Positions 1-7,139 of a DNA stretch of 29,829 nt are shown here, piece by piece; position 1 is the stretch's first letter; the number at the start of each line of letters is the position of its first letter. Origin of the DNA: an uncultured bacterium (GTDB lineage: Bacteria > Bacillota > Clostridia > Peptostreptococcales > Anaerovoracaceae); the NCBI GenBank assembly GCA_905214195.1, contig CAJMLH010000023.1:1-29829 (forward strand). Direction: 5' to 3'. The position numbers were made by a program, and so were the translations under genes. The notes below the pieces were generated by a model. The model was not told the origin of the DNA and did not search any database. It saw only the letters and a program-made list of their open reading frames with translations.

Positions 1-36
1 GTCTACAGTCTGAAAGAGGCGGCATAAGCCGCCTCT
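1..36 (+). repeat. GTCTACAGTCTG box followed by a hairpin
   Basis: Bases 1-15 are the box GTCTACAGTCTGAAA. It runs directly into a perfect 9-bp stem (AGAGGCGGC, 15-23, with GCCGCCTCT, 28-36) closed by an ATAA loop. The same 15 bases occur inverted at 29776-29790, again touching a hairpin. The stem and loop closely resemble the terminator at 12050-12079, but there the 3' arm continues into TTTCT, whereas here the similarity stops at 36 and coding-like sequence begins. It is probably a terminator-associated intergenic repeat cut at its 3' side. Whether the junction is real or a contig-edge artefact cannot be told from the sequence. Confidence 0.6.
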
Positions 37-414
37 CAGTCCGGTGACAAAGTATATGTCATAGGCGAAAAAATTGCGATAATGAACTTCTATAAGCTTA
101 TAGATTCTGAACCATGCAGAAGAATGAGGACTTTAAAAGAATTTATGGACAGTGGTTATGCAGATACAGAAAAAGCTTTGGCGGTTTGTGCCGTAAAGAT
201 AACAGGACAGGAAAAGTTCTCCGGAAAAAGCATAAAAAACAGTGGTATCAGAAGCCATTGGAATTGTATGGTTTTAGGATTGCAAAGAAAAGGGTTTTCT
301 GTAATAATGCCCAATACCAATATGATTGTATCAAAAGGAGATATCATGTGGATTATGGGCTCAAACAACAATGTTGGAAGGTTGGCCTCCGAGAACGATG
401 AATATGAGGAGTAG
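37..414 (+). pseudogene. C-terminal remnant of a cation:proton antiporter (RCK/TrkA-C domain)
   Basis: The reading frame ending at 414 resembles RCK_C (TrkA-C) regulatory domains from CPA2/Kef-type cation:proton antiporters: GKSIKNSGIR, then a hydrophobic strand, then KGDIMWIMG with NNNVGRLA. Homology-like sequence extends upstream of the first ATG (82): SGDKVYVIGEK, encoded from about 40, looks like the end of a preceding TrkA-C repeat. In that frame there is a TAA at 25-27 inside the hairpin element. The ATG at 82 has no Shine-Dalgarno sequence. The whole membrane part and the first RCK repeat are therefore missing. I read this as the last ~125 residues of a much longer protein, either truly truncated by the repeat element or joined to it by assembly. 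The family is fairly clear; the exact transporter type is not. Confidence 0.6.
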
Positions 415-453
415 GCACTCAAAAAATAAATTTAAAAATTTTTCAAAAAATCA

Positions 454-483
454 TTGACAATTGAGCAAATGTTCAACTATAAT
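454..483 (+). promoter_or_regulatory. Sigma-A promoter of the heavy-metal module
   Basis: TTGACA (454-459) and TATAAT (478-483) are both perfect consensus hexamers, 18 bp apart, placed about 55 bp before the metallochaperone start at 537. A strong promoter such as this would need a repressor, and the -35/-10 spacer holds an ArsR-type palindrome. Confidence 0.85.
461..476 (+). promoter_or_regulatory. ArsR/SmtB-type operator 1
   Basis: TTGAGCAAATGTTCAA is an imperfect palindrome matching the TGAACA...TGTTCA pattern known for CadC/CzrA/SmtB-family metal sensors. It lies between the -35 and -10 hexamers, where bound repressor would block RNA polymerase. Confidence 0.7.
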
Positions 484-491
484 TAAGACAG

Positions 492-507
492 TTGAAAAAA
501 TGTTCAA
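492..507 (+). promoter_or_regulatory. ArsR/SmtB-type operator 2
   Basis: TTGAAAAAATGTTCAA repeats the operator-1 pattern 31 bp downstream (about three helical turns), near the expected transcription start and before the ribosome binding site. The right half, ATGTTCAA, is identical in both sites. The pair suggests cooperative binding of two repressor dimers. Confidence 0.65.
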
Positions 508-536
508 TTGTTTTATTGTATTTCGGAGGTAACAAA

Positions 537-758
537 ATGAAAAAGACTTATTTACTTGACGGACTCTGCTGTGCCAACTGTGCAGCCAAGATAGAAAGAG
601 GAGTAGCATCAATAGATGGTGTGAGTAATGCTTCGGTAAGTTTTCTCACTACCAAACTGACCTTTGAAGCTGAGGACGATAAGATAGAAGATATAGTTAA
701 GAAAGCCAAAAAGGTTGTAAGAAAGATAGAACCTGATGTAGAAATAAAAGAACTTTAA
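537..758 (+). CDS. Heavy-metal-associated (HMA) domain protein, metallochaperone for the adjacent ATPase
   Basis: A 73-residue single HMA domain. It is predicted to bind a soft or divalent metal ion in the cytosol through the C12-A-N-C15 motif (in LCCANCAAKIE) and pass it to the P-type ATPase encoded 28 nt downstream. The ferredoxin-like pattern is visible: strand, CxxC helix, GVSNASVSF strand, second helix. An in-frame ATG lies farther upstream (492), but GGAGGT at 525-530 is correctly spaced for the ATG at 537, and the HMA fold begins immediately there. In many CadA/ZntA proteins this domain is fused to the ATPase N-terminus; here it is a separate gene. The residue before the CxxC is also Cys, where CadA-type domains usually have Asp. 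Expression is very likely repressed through the two ArsR-type operators upstream. Confidence 0.88.
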   Translation: MKKTYLLDGLCCANCAAKIERGVASIDGVSNASVSFLTTKLTFEAEDDKIEDIVKKAKKVVRKIEPDVEIKEL

Positions 759-786
759 TTTTCGAGGTTAATAAGGGAGTCAAAAT

Positions 787-2637
787 ATGAAGAAACGCTT
801 GATAAGAATAGGCATAGGGCTGATTATATATATTGCTGCGCTTCTTTTGCCTGATTATCCATGGCAGCTCAAATTAGGCGCATTTGTTGCGGCATATGCA
901 GTAGTCGGGTACAGGGTGGTATGGAAAGCAATAAGAGGCTTATTCAGAGGTCAAATGCTTGACGAAAACTTCCTTATGTCTGTGGCCTCCATAGGAGCTT
1001 TTTTTGTAGGCGAATATCCGGAAGCGGTAGCTGTAATGCTGTTTTATCAAATAGGTGAGACCTTTGAAGATTATGCGGTGGGCAAATCACGAAAATCCAT
1101 ATCGGCACTGATGGATATAAGACCTGATGTAGCAAATCTTAAAACTCTTGATGGGTTAAAAGAAGTATCACCGGAAGAAGTAAGGCCCGGGGATATAATA
1201 GTAATAAAGCCCGGAGAAAAAATCCCATTGGACGGAAATATAATTGAGGGAAGCTCATCCATAAATACTGCGGCATTAACAGGGGAATCCTTGCCTAAAG
1301 ATGTTACAAAAGGTGATAGTATACTAAGCGGGTGCGTTAATTTGAAAGGGGTTCTTACCGTAGAAGTAACCAAGCCTTTTGGGGAGTCTACTGTAAGTAA
1401 AATTCTTGACCTTGTAGAGAATGCAGCCGCAAAAAAATCCAAAACCGAAAGTTTCATAAGCAGGTTTGCTTTGATTTATACTCCGGTAGTGGTGGGAGCA
1501 GCAGTATTGATAGCTGTGATTCCGCCTGTTATTATTGAGGGTGCTTTGTGGAGTGACTGGATATACAGGGCTCTTAATTTTCTTGTAGTATCATGTCCAT
1601 GTGCATTGGTAATTTCAGTGCCTCTAAGCTTTTTCGGAGGAATAGGAGGCGCATCAAAATCCGGAGTTTTGATAAAAGGAAGTAACTATCTTGAAGCAAT
1701 GTCTAAGGTAGAATGGGTAGTTATGGACAAGACAGGTACTTTGACGGAAGGGGTATTTCATGTAGAAGAAATCCTGCCTGAGGAGGGTTACAACAAAGAT
1801 GAAGTTCTTGAATATGCCGCAATGGCAGAAAGCGATTCCAACCATCCTATAGCCGTTTCTTTAAAAGAGGAATACGGCAAAGAAATAAATCGTAATCTTA
1901 TAACGGAAACCTATGAACTGACAGGCAAAGGAATTTGTGCAACTATAAACGGTCATGAGATAGCTGCCGGAAATAAAAGGCTCATGGAAGAGAAGACATC
2001 TTTTGCAGGGAATCTTAAGGAATACAGCTTAGGTACACAAGTGTATGTGGCAGTAGACGGACAGTATGCCGGATGTATACTTTTGGCAGATAAGATAAAA
2101 GACGATGCATATAAGGCGGTTAAAAGTCTTAACCAAGAAAATGTAAAGACTGCTATGCTGACAGGAGACAGTGAGGCAGTAGGAAGAGCTGCGGCAGATA
2201 AGTTAGGCATAAGCAAAGTGTATGCGGGACTTATGCCGGCAGATAAAGTTTCAATTGTCGAAAAAATAATGGAAGACATATCTGCTAAAAAGAAGATTGC
2301 CTTTGTGGGAGATGGAATAAACGATGCACCTGTCCTTGCAAGAGCAGATGTGGGAATAGCCATGGGAGCATTGGGTTCTGATGCGGCAATCGAGGCGGCA
2401 GACATGGTAATTATGGAAGACAAGCCATCTAAAATAGCCGATATGATGCGACTTTCAAGAAAGACTATGAAAATCGTAAAAGAAAATATCGTATTTGCTC
2501 TTGGAGTAAAAGCTTTGGTGCTTGTTTTAAGCGCTTTTGGGCTGGCGGGACTATGGTCCGCAGTGTTTGCCGATGTGGGAGTTTCGGTAATTGCAATATT
2601 AAATGCAATGCGTTGTCTCACATTTAAAGCCGAATAA
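787..2637 (+). CDS. cadA: P1B-type heavy-metal-translocating ATPase (Zn/Cd/Pb exporter, CadA/ZntA-like)
   Basis: This 616-residue membrane pump would export divalent metal ions at the cost of ATP. Seen in order: N-terminal membrane helices, the actuator motif TGES (165-168), the metal-site CPC (270-272) in SCPCALV, the phosphorylated Asp314 in DKTGTLT, the P1B-specific His-Pro (353-354), GDGINDAP (508-515), and a last membrane helix with ADVGVSVIAILNAMR. The Asp there (596) matches the conserved Asp of P1B-2 pumps such as ZntA, which favours Zn/Cd/Pb over Cu. The protein starts almost directly with membrane helices and has no N-terminal metal-binding domain; that domain is the separate gene just upstream. 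AAGGGAG at 773-779 supports the start. A terminator follows at 2665. Family certainty is high; the exact metal is inferred. Confidence 0.95.
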   Translation: MKKRLIRIGIGLIIYIAALLLPDYPWQLKLGAFVAAYAVVGYRVVWKAIRGLFRGQMLDENFLMSVASIGAFFVGEYPEAVAVMLFYQIGETFEDYAVGKSRKSISALMDIRPDVANLKTLDGLKEVSPEEVRPGDIIVIKPGEKIPLDGNIIEGSSSINTAALTGESLPKDVTKGDSILSGCVNLKGVLTVEVTKPFGESTVSKILDLVENAAAKKSKTESFISRFALIYTPVVVGAAVLIAVIPPVIIEGALWSDWIYRALNFLVVSCPCALVISVPLSFFGGIGGASKSGVLIKGSNYLEAMSKVEWVVMDKTGTLTEGVFHVEEILPEEGYNKDEVLEYAAMAESDSNHPIAVSLKEEYGKEINRNLITETYELTGKGICATINGHEIAAGNKRLMEEKTSFAGNLKEYSLGTQVYVAVDGQYAGCILLADKIKDDAYKAVKSLNQENVKTAMLTGDSEAVGRAAADKLGISKVYAGLMPADKVSIVEKIMEDISAKKKIAFVGDGINDAPVLARADVGIAMGALGSDAAIEAADMVIMEDKPSKIADMMRLSRKTMKIVKENIVFALGVKALVLVLSAFGLAGLWSAVFADVGVSVIAILNAMRCLTFKAE

Positions 2638-2664
2638 AATAATATAAAGTTTCATGAAAACAAC

Positions 2665-2697
2665 AAAAAACCCCCCTTGAGAGAGGAGGGTTTTTTT
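2665..2697 (+). terminator. Rho-independent terminator after cadA
   Basis: AAAAAACCCCCCT pairs with AGGAGGGTTTTTT around a GAGAG-type loop (one internal mismatch), ending in a run of seven T. The A-rich left side makes it partly bidirectional. Confidence 0.85.
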
Positions 2698-2712
2698 GAT
2701 AAAATAAGTTCT

Positions 2713-2731
2713 ATGTCAAACAGTTTGACAT
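2713..2731 (+). promoter_or_regulatory. 19-bp palindrome, probable MarR operator
   Basis: ATGTCAAAC-A-GTTTGACAT is a perfect palindrome with 9-base arms, 60 bp upstream of the marR-type start. Its right arm contains TTGACA (2725-2730), but I find no convincing -10 hexamer at the right distance. Size and position fit an autoregulatory MarR dimer site controlling the regulator and the two exporter genes. Confidence 0.65.
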
Positions 2732-2790
2732 ATGACAATATTTAAACGATTGCGTTGCAGATTATATGAAAATATGACAAAGGTGAGAAG

Positions 2791-3222
2791 ATGAAGAAAA
2801 AAGATATAGGCAGGCAACTTGGTTCATTGAATCATCTCATTAAAAGAGAGTTGGAGAACGAGGCATCTACAGAGCTTATAAGAATTTCCGCAGCTAACGG
2901 CTATATACTGTTTTATTTACATGAAAACAAAGAAAAAGATATTTTTCAAAAGGATTTGGAAGAATATTTCAGCATAACAAGATCAACCGCATCGAAGATT
3001 CTTTCGCTTATGGAGGCAAAGGGACTTGTTGCTCGTGGAGCAGTTGCAGGCGATGCAAGATTGAAAAAACTGACAATAACCGATAAAGGTGAAGAAATGC
3101 GAAATCTTCTTATCGAAAGCAGAACACGAATGGAAGAAAAACTTACCGCCGGATTTACAGATATTGAAATTGCACAGCTTCACAGCTATCTGAAGCGCAT
3201 GAATGACAACATGAAAAGTTAG
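2791..3222 (+). CDS. MarR-family winged-helix transcriptional regulator
   Basis: This 143-residue protein has the usual MarR length and layout: an N-terminal dimerisation helix (about 1-35), a winged helix-turn-helix with DLEEYFSITRSTASKILSLME as recognition region, the wing GDARLKKLTITDKGEE, and C-terminal helices with many charged residues. It probably represses its own operon and is released by a small ligand, which often is a substrate of the exporter encoded next to it. A perfect 19-bp palindrome lies 60 bp upstream. An AAAGGTGAG ribosome binding site precedes the start. Only 26 nt separate it from the first ABC half-exporter, so the three genes are almost certainly one operon. Confidence 0.9.
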   Translation: MKKKDIGRQLGSLNHLIKRELENEASTELIRISAANGYILFYLHENKEKDIFQKDLEEYFSITRSTASKILSLMEAKGLVARGAVAGDARLKKLTITDKGEEMRNLLIESRTRMEEKLTAGFTDIEIAQLHSYLKRMNDNMKS

Positions 3223-3248
3223 ATTTAAAAAGGGGGAATGTTTAGAAA

Positions 3249-5000
3249 ATGATTAAAAAGTTAGCAGGATATGTAAAAGAATACAAGAAAGTGGCAATTA
3301 TAACACCTATTCTTGTACTAATGGAAGTAGTCCTTGAAATTGTGATTCCTTTAATTATGGCAGAACTGATAGATAATGGTATAGACGGAGGTTCGATGCC
3401 GGATATAGTCAAATATGGAATTACACTTTTGATTGCTGCCCTTATGATGTTATTTTTCGGAATAGCGGCGGGGAGAACAGCATCTGTGGCGTCGTCGGGG
3501 TTTGCAAAAAATCTGAGAGAAGCTATGTATAACCGTGTACAGGAGTTTTCTTTTGCCAATATAGACCATTTTTCGACTGCAAGTATAGTTACAAGACTAA
3601 CAACGGATGTAACCAATGTACAGATGGCTTTTCAAATGTGCACAAGGATTGCAACAAGAGCGCCGGGAATGTTAATTTTTGCACTTATAGCAGCATTTCG
3701 CATAGATGCAAAGCTTTCTTTGGTATATGTTGCACTTCTTCCTGTATTGGGGATAGGACTTTTTGTTCTTATAAAAGTTGCATACCCGGTGTTTGACAGA
3801 ATATTTAAAAAGTATGATAAGTTAAACAATGTGGTTCAAGAAAATCTTTATGGTATAAGAGTTGTAAAATCATTTAACAGGCAGGAATTTGAAGCGGAAA
3901 AATTCAAGAAATCATCAAAGGAAATCTATGTTGACTTTTCCAAGGCAGAAAAGACAATGGCTTTTGCAATGCCGCTTATGCAGTTTTGTATGTATTCTTC
4001 CATGCTGCTTATTGCATGGTTTGGCGCAAGGGCTATAGTTGCAAGCGGAAATGATGCGGCAATCGGACTTTCTACGGGAGAACTGATAAGCTTGATTACA
4101 TATGCGATGCAGATTCTCATGAGCTTGATGATGATATCCATGATATTTGTAATGTTTACCATGGCAAGAGCTTCCGGGAAAAGAATCGTTGAAATCTTAG
4201 ATGAAGAGCCGACAATACATGACCCTGAAAATCCTATTTTTGAAGTTAAAGACGGTTCCATAGACTTTGAGGGCGTGCATTTCAGTTACGGAAAGGCTAA
4301 GAATAAGGAAGTGCTAAATGATATAAATCTACGTATTAAAAGTGGTCAGACTGTTGGAATTATCGGAGCAACCGGTTCTGCCAAGTCCAGCCTTGTACAG
4401 CTTATTCCAAGACTTTATGATGTTACAAAGGGTACAGTCAAGGTGGGTGGGACAGATGTCCGTAACTACCATATCGAGAGTCTTAGAAATCAGGTGGCTG
4501 TAGTTCTTCAAAAAAACACGCTCTTTTCCGGAACTATAGCAGAAAATCTTCGTTGGGGAAATGAGAATGCAACGGATGAGGAAATTCGTCATGCTTGTAG
4601 ACTTGCTTGCGCTGATGAGTTTGTTGAAAGCTTTGAAGACGGATACGAAACATATATTGAGCAGGGTGGTTCCAATGTTTCAGGAGGACAAAAGCAAAGG
4701 CTTTGCATTGCAAGAGCATTGCTTAAGAAACCTAAAATATTGATTTTAGATGACTCTACCAGTGCAGTAGATACTAAAACCGACGCTGTCATTAGAAAAG
4801 CCTTTAGGACAGAAATTCCGGATACCACTAAGATTATAATAGCTCAGAGAATAGCTTCTGTACAAGATGCCGATTTGATAGTGGTGCTTGATGATGGAAG
4901 AATAGTGGATGTGGGAAGCCACGAGGAACTTATTAACAGAAGTGAAATTTACAAGGAAGTATATGAATCACAGAACAAAGGAGGTGGTCTCGGTGAGTAA
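3249..5000 (+). CDS. ABC exporter half-transporter with degenerate ATP site (TM287/BmrC/LmrC-like)
   Basis: This 583-residue protein has six membrane helices (about 15-300) followed by a nucleotide-binding domain. Motifs: Walker A GATGSAKS (373-380), signature VSGGQ (477-481), Walker B ILILDDSTSAVD, H-loop region IIIAQRIAS. Three key positions depart from consensus: Ala378 replaces the Gly before the Walker A Lys, Asp502 replaces the catalytic Glu, and Gln533 replaces the switch His. Asp and Gln at those places are the known mark of the non-hydrolysing half of heterodimeric exporters (TM287/288, BmrCD, LmrCD). The intact VSGGQ would serve the partner's active site. Its stop overlaps the start of the partner gene by 8 nt. 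Multidrug or peptide export is likely; the substrate is unknown. The Walker A Ala is an extra oddity. Confidence 0.92.
   Translation: MIKKLAGYVKEYKKVAIITPILVLMEVVLEIVIPLIMAELIDNGIDGGSMPDIVKYGITLLIAALMMLFFGIAAGRTASVASSGFAKNLREAMYNRVQEFSFANIDHFSTASIVTRLTTDVTNVQMAFQMCTRIATRAPGMLIFALIAAFRIDAKLSLVYVALLPVLGIGLFVLIKVAYPVFDRIFKKYDKLNNVVQENLYGIRVVKSFNRQEFEAEKFKKSSKEIYVDFSKAEKTMAFAMPLMQFCMYSSMLLIAWFGARAIVASGNDAAIGLSTGELISLITYAMQILMSLMMISMIFVMFTMARASGKRIVEILDEEPTIHDPENPIFEVKDGSIDFEGVHFSYGKAKNKEVLNDINLRIKSGQTVGIIGATGSAKSSLVQLIPRLYDVTKGTVKVGGTDVRNYHIESLRNQVAVVLQKNTLFSGTIAENLRWGNENATDEEIRHACRLACADEFVESFEDGYETYIEQGGSNVSGGQKQRLCIARALLKKPKILILDDSTSAVDTKTDAVIRKAFRTEIPDTTKIIIAQRIASVQDADLIVVLDDGRIVDVGSHEELINRSEIYKEVYESQNKGGGLGE
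4977..4995 (+). promoter_or_regulatory. Ribosome binding site and GTG start deciding the second exporter's N-terminus
   Basis: AAAGGAGGTGG (4977-4987) is a near-perfect Shine-Dalgarno sequence spaced for GTG at 4993-4995. The frame stays open upstream to an ATG at 4909, but that would put 84 nt inside the preceding gene with no ribosome binding site. Confidence 0.8.
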
Positions 5001-6951
5001 TAAAGAAAAACAAACAATTTCTGCGGGAAGAGGCCACGGCCATGGGCACGGACATGGACATGGATTTGTTGCTATGGGAAAAGGAAAGAAGTTTAAAAAA
5101 GGAACAATTAAAAGGCTGCTTTCATATTTGGGCGAATATAAAATAAGGCTTGTTGTAGTAGCTTTATGTATACTGATAAGCTCCTTTGCATCAGTGGCTT
5201 CATCATTGTTTTTGCAGACGCTTATAGATGATTATATAGGACCTTTGCTGCTTGAGGCGTCTCCTGACTTTGGAGGACTTTTAAATGTAGTATTGTCTAT
5301 GGCGGTACTATTCATGACCGGAATCCTTGCATCACTTTTTTATGCAAGAACCATGGCAGTTGTGGCGCAGAAAACATTAAAGGATATTCGAGATGAAATG
5401 TTTGAGAAGATGCAGACGCTTCCCATAAAATATTTTGATACAAGAACTCACGGAGACATAATGAGCCATTATACCAATGATGCGGATACTCTGCGGCAGA
5501 TGATTTCACAAAGTTTGCCTAATCTTTTTGCATCTGTTGTGTCTATGATTGCGGTGTTCGCTTCCATGCTTCATTTGAGTATCGTTCTGACTGTTCTTGT
5601 TGTAATCTTTACAATATTGATTATGTTTGTAATTAAGTCGATAGCAGGTAAGAGCGGAACATATTTTATGAAACAGCAGAGCAGCATTGCCGATGTAAAC
5701 GGCTATATCGAAGAAATGGTCAACGGTCAGAAAGTAGTAAAAGTTTTTTGTTACGAAGAAAAAGCAAAAGAGAGATTTAAAGAAAAAAATGAAAATCTTA
5801 GAGAAACTACTGCAATGGCCAACACTTTGGCAAATGTACTTATGCCTGTTACCGGGGGCATGGGATATGTTCTTTATGTGCTGATAGCTATAATAGGAGG
5901 CGCAATGGGAATTGCGGGAGTTCATAATCTGTCATTAGGTGGCGAACCAATATTGACGCTTGGAACTATAGCGTCGTTTCTGACACTTTCGAGAAACTTT
6001 GTTAATCCAATAGCTCAAGTTTCACAGCAGTTGAATTCCGTAATCATGGCAATGGCAGGCGCTTCAAGAATCTTTGAACTTTTAGACCAAAAGCCGGAAG
6101 AAGATCATGGGACTGTTACTTTGGTCAATGTCTGTGAAGATTCAGAAGGCAACATGACAGAGTGTGAAAAGAGAACAGGCCATTGGGCATGGAAAGACAG
6201 TGATAAGCTGATTCCGATGAGGGGCAAGATTAACCTTAAAGAAGTGGATTTCGGATATAACGATAATGAATTGGTTCTCCATGACATTACAATATACGCT
6301 GAACCGGGACAGAAAGTTGCTCTTGTAGGCGCTACAGGAGCGGGAAAGACTACCATTACAAACCTTATAAACAGGTTTTACGATATAGATGACGGAAAGA
6401 TTCAGTATGACGGAATAAACATAAACAAGATTAAGAAATTCGATCTTCGCCGCTCGCTGGGAGTAGTTTTACAGGATGTAAACTTGTTTACCGGTACAGT
6501 TATGGAAAACATACGCTACGGAAGACTTGAGGCAACTGATGATGAATGTATAAAGGCAGCTAAGTTAGCAAATGCGGATGGATTTATACGCATGCTTCCG
6601 GACGGTTACGATACGGTGCTTGAGGGAGACGGAAGCGGATTGTCCCAAGGACAGAGGCAGCTTATTTCAATAGCAAGAGCTGCAGTGGCAGACCCTCCGG
6701 TAATGATTCTTGACGAGGCGACTTCTTCTATTGACACAAGGACAGAATCAATAGTTCAAAAGGGTATGGATAACCTAATGCATGGAAGAACGGTATTTGT
6801 AATAGCTCATAGATTGTCAACTATTCAAAATGCTGATGTTATAATGGTTATGGATAAGGGCAGAATTATTGAACGAGGAGACCATGAGCACCTAATTGCA
6901 GAAAAGGGAAGATATTACCAGCTTTATACAGGTGCATTTGAGTTGGAATAA
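4993..6951 (+). CDS. ABC exporter half-transporter, catalytic partner, with His-Gly-rich N-terminus (TM288/BmrD/LmrD-like)
   Basis: From the GTG at 4993 this is a 652-residue half-exporter, translationally coupled to the previous gene. The N-terminus has a run of alternating Gly-His (His15, 17, 19, 21, 23) followed by a Lys-rich stretch and then six membrane helices. The nucleotide-binding domain has a canonical Walker A GATGAGKT (446-453), catalytic Glu575 in VMILDEATS, and switch His606 in VIAHRLST. Its signature is LSQGQ (550-554) instead of LSGGQ. That combination (good Walker motifs, altered signature) is exactly complementary to the degenerate partner, so the pair should form one consensus and one degenerate ATP site. 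An insert of about 25 residues before the nucleotide-binding domain (around 375-400) is acidic and includes ECEKRTGHWAW. A terminator follows 11 nt after the stop. Confidence 0.92.
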   Translation: MSNKEKQTISAGRGHGHGHGHGHGFVAMGKGKKFKKGTIKRLLSYLGEYKIRLVVVALCILISSFASVASSLFLQTLIDDYIGPLLLEASPDFGGLLNVVLSMAVLFMTGILASLFYARTMAVVAQKTLKDIRDEMFEKMQTLPIKYFDTRTHGDIMSHYTNDADTLRQMISQSLPNLFASVVSMIAVFASMLHLSIVLTVLVVIFTILIMFVIKSIAGKSGTYFMKQQSSIADVNGYIEEMVNGQKVVKVFCYEEKAKERFKEKNENLRETTAMANTLANVLMPVTGGMGYVLYVLIAIIGGAMGIAGVHNLSLGGEPILTLGTIASFLTLSRNFVNPIAQVSQQLNSVIMAMAGASRIFELLDQKPEEDHGTVTLVNVCEDSEGNMTECEKRTGHWAWKDSDKLIPMRGKINLKEVDFGYNDNELVLHDITIYAEPGQKVALVGATGAGKTTITNLINRFYDIDDGKIQYDGININKIKKFDLRRSLGVVLQDVNLFTGTVMENIRYGRLEATDDECIKAAKLANADGFIRMLPDGYDTVLEGDGSGLSQGQRQLISIARAAVADPPVMILDEATSSIDTRTESIVQKGMDNLMHGRTVFVIAHRLSTIQNADVIMVMDKGRIIERGDHEHLIAEKGRYYQLYTGAFELE

Positions 6952-6962
6952 ATAATTGTATT

Positions 6963-7004
6963 AAATCGGCAAAGCAATTGATCATATGCTTTGCCGATTT
7001 TTTT
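6963..7004 (+). terminator. Rho-independent terminator after the exporter operon
   Basis: A perfect 14-bp stem, AAATCGGCAAAGCA (6963-6976) with TGCTTTGCCGATTT (6987-7000), is followed by further T residues. It ends the marR-ABC-ABC operon and separates it from the promoter at 7009. Confidence 0.92.
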
Positions 7005-7008
7005 ATTG

Positions 7009-7037
7009 TTGACAATGTCTGAAAGGGGTGATATACT
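7009..7037 (+). promoter_or_regulatory. Sigma-A promoter of the XRE-nat operon
   Basis: TTGACA (7009-7014) and TATACT (7032-7037) are spaced by 17 bp, ahead of the XRE gene at 7140. The -35 sits in ATTGTTGACAAT (7005-7016), itself a small palindrome with the same TTGNCAA flavour as the repeats downstream. Confidence 0.85.
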
Positions 7038-7048
7038 TACCGCATGAA

Positions 7049-7087
7049 TGACAAGTAAAGTTGTCAAAATGTCAAGGAAAATTGTCA
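7049..7087 (+). promoter_or_regulatory. Repeated TTGTCA half-sites, probable XRE operator
   Basis: TGACAA-N6-TTGTCA (7049-7066) is an inverted repeat just after the expected transcription start, and another TTGTCA follows at 7082-7087 with a related TGTCAAG at about 7070. Repeated half-sites of this kind beside a small XRE regulator suggest autoregulation of the operon. Confidence 0.55.
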
Positions 7088-7139
7088 AAAAAGCTGCGGG
7101 GGGGGGTAAAACCTCTTCGCTATAAGGAGGAGCAGCATA

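Noticed and set aside
1953..2621. 222-codon minus-strand open frame inside cadA
   Set aside because: It is the antisense of an unmistakable P-type ATPase; its Ser/Ala/Ile-rich translation reflects the opposite strand's codon bias.
4909..4992. Upstream extension of the second exporter to an ATG at 4909
   Set aside because: It would lie inside the preceding gene, has no ribosome binding site, and GTG 4993 has a near-perfect one.
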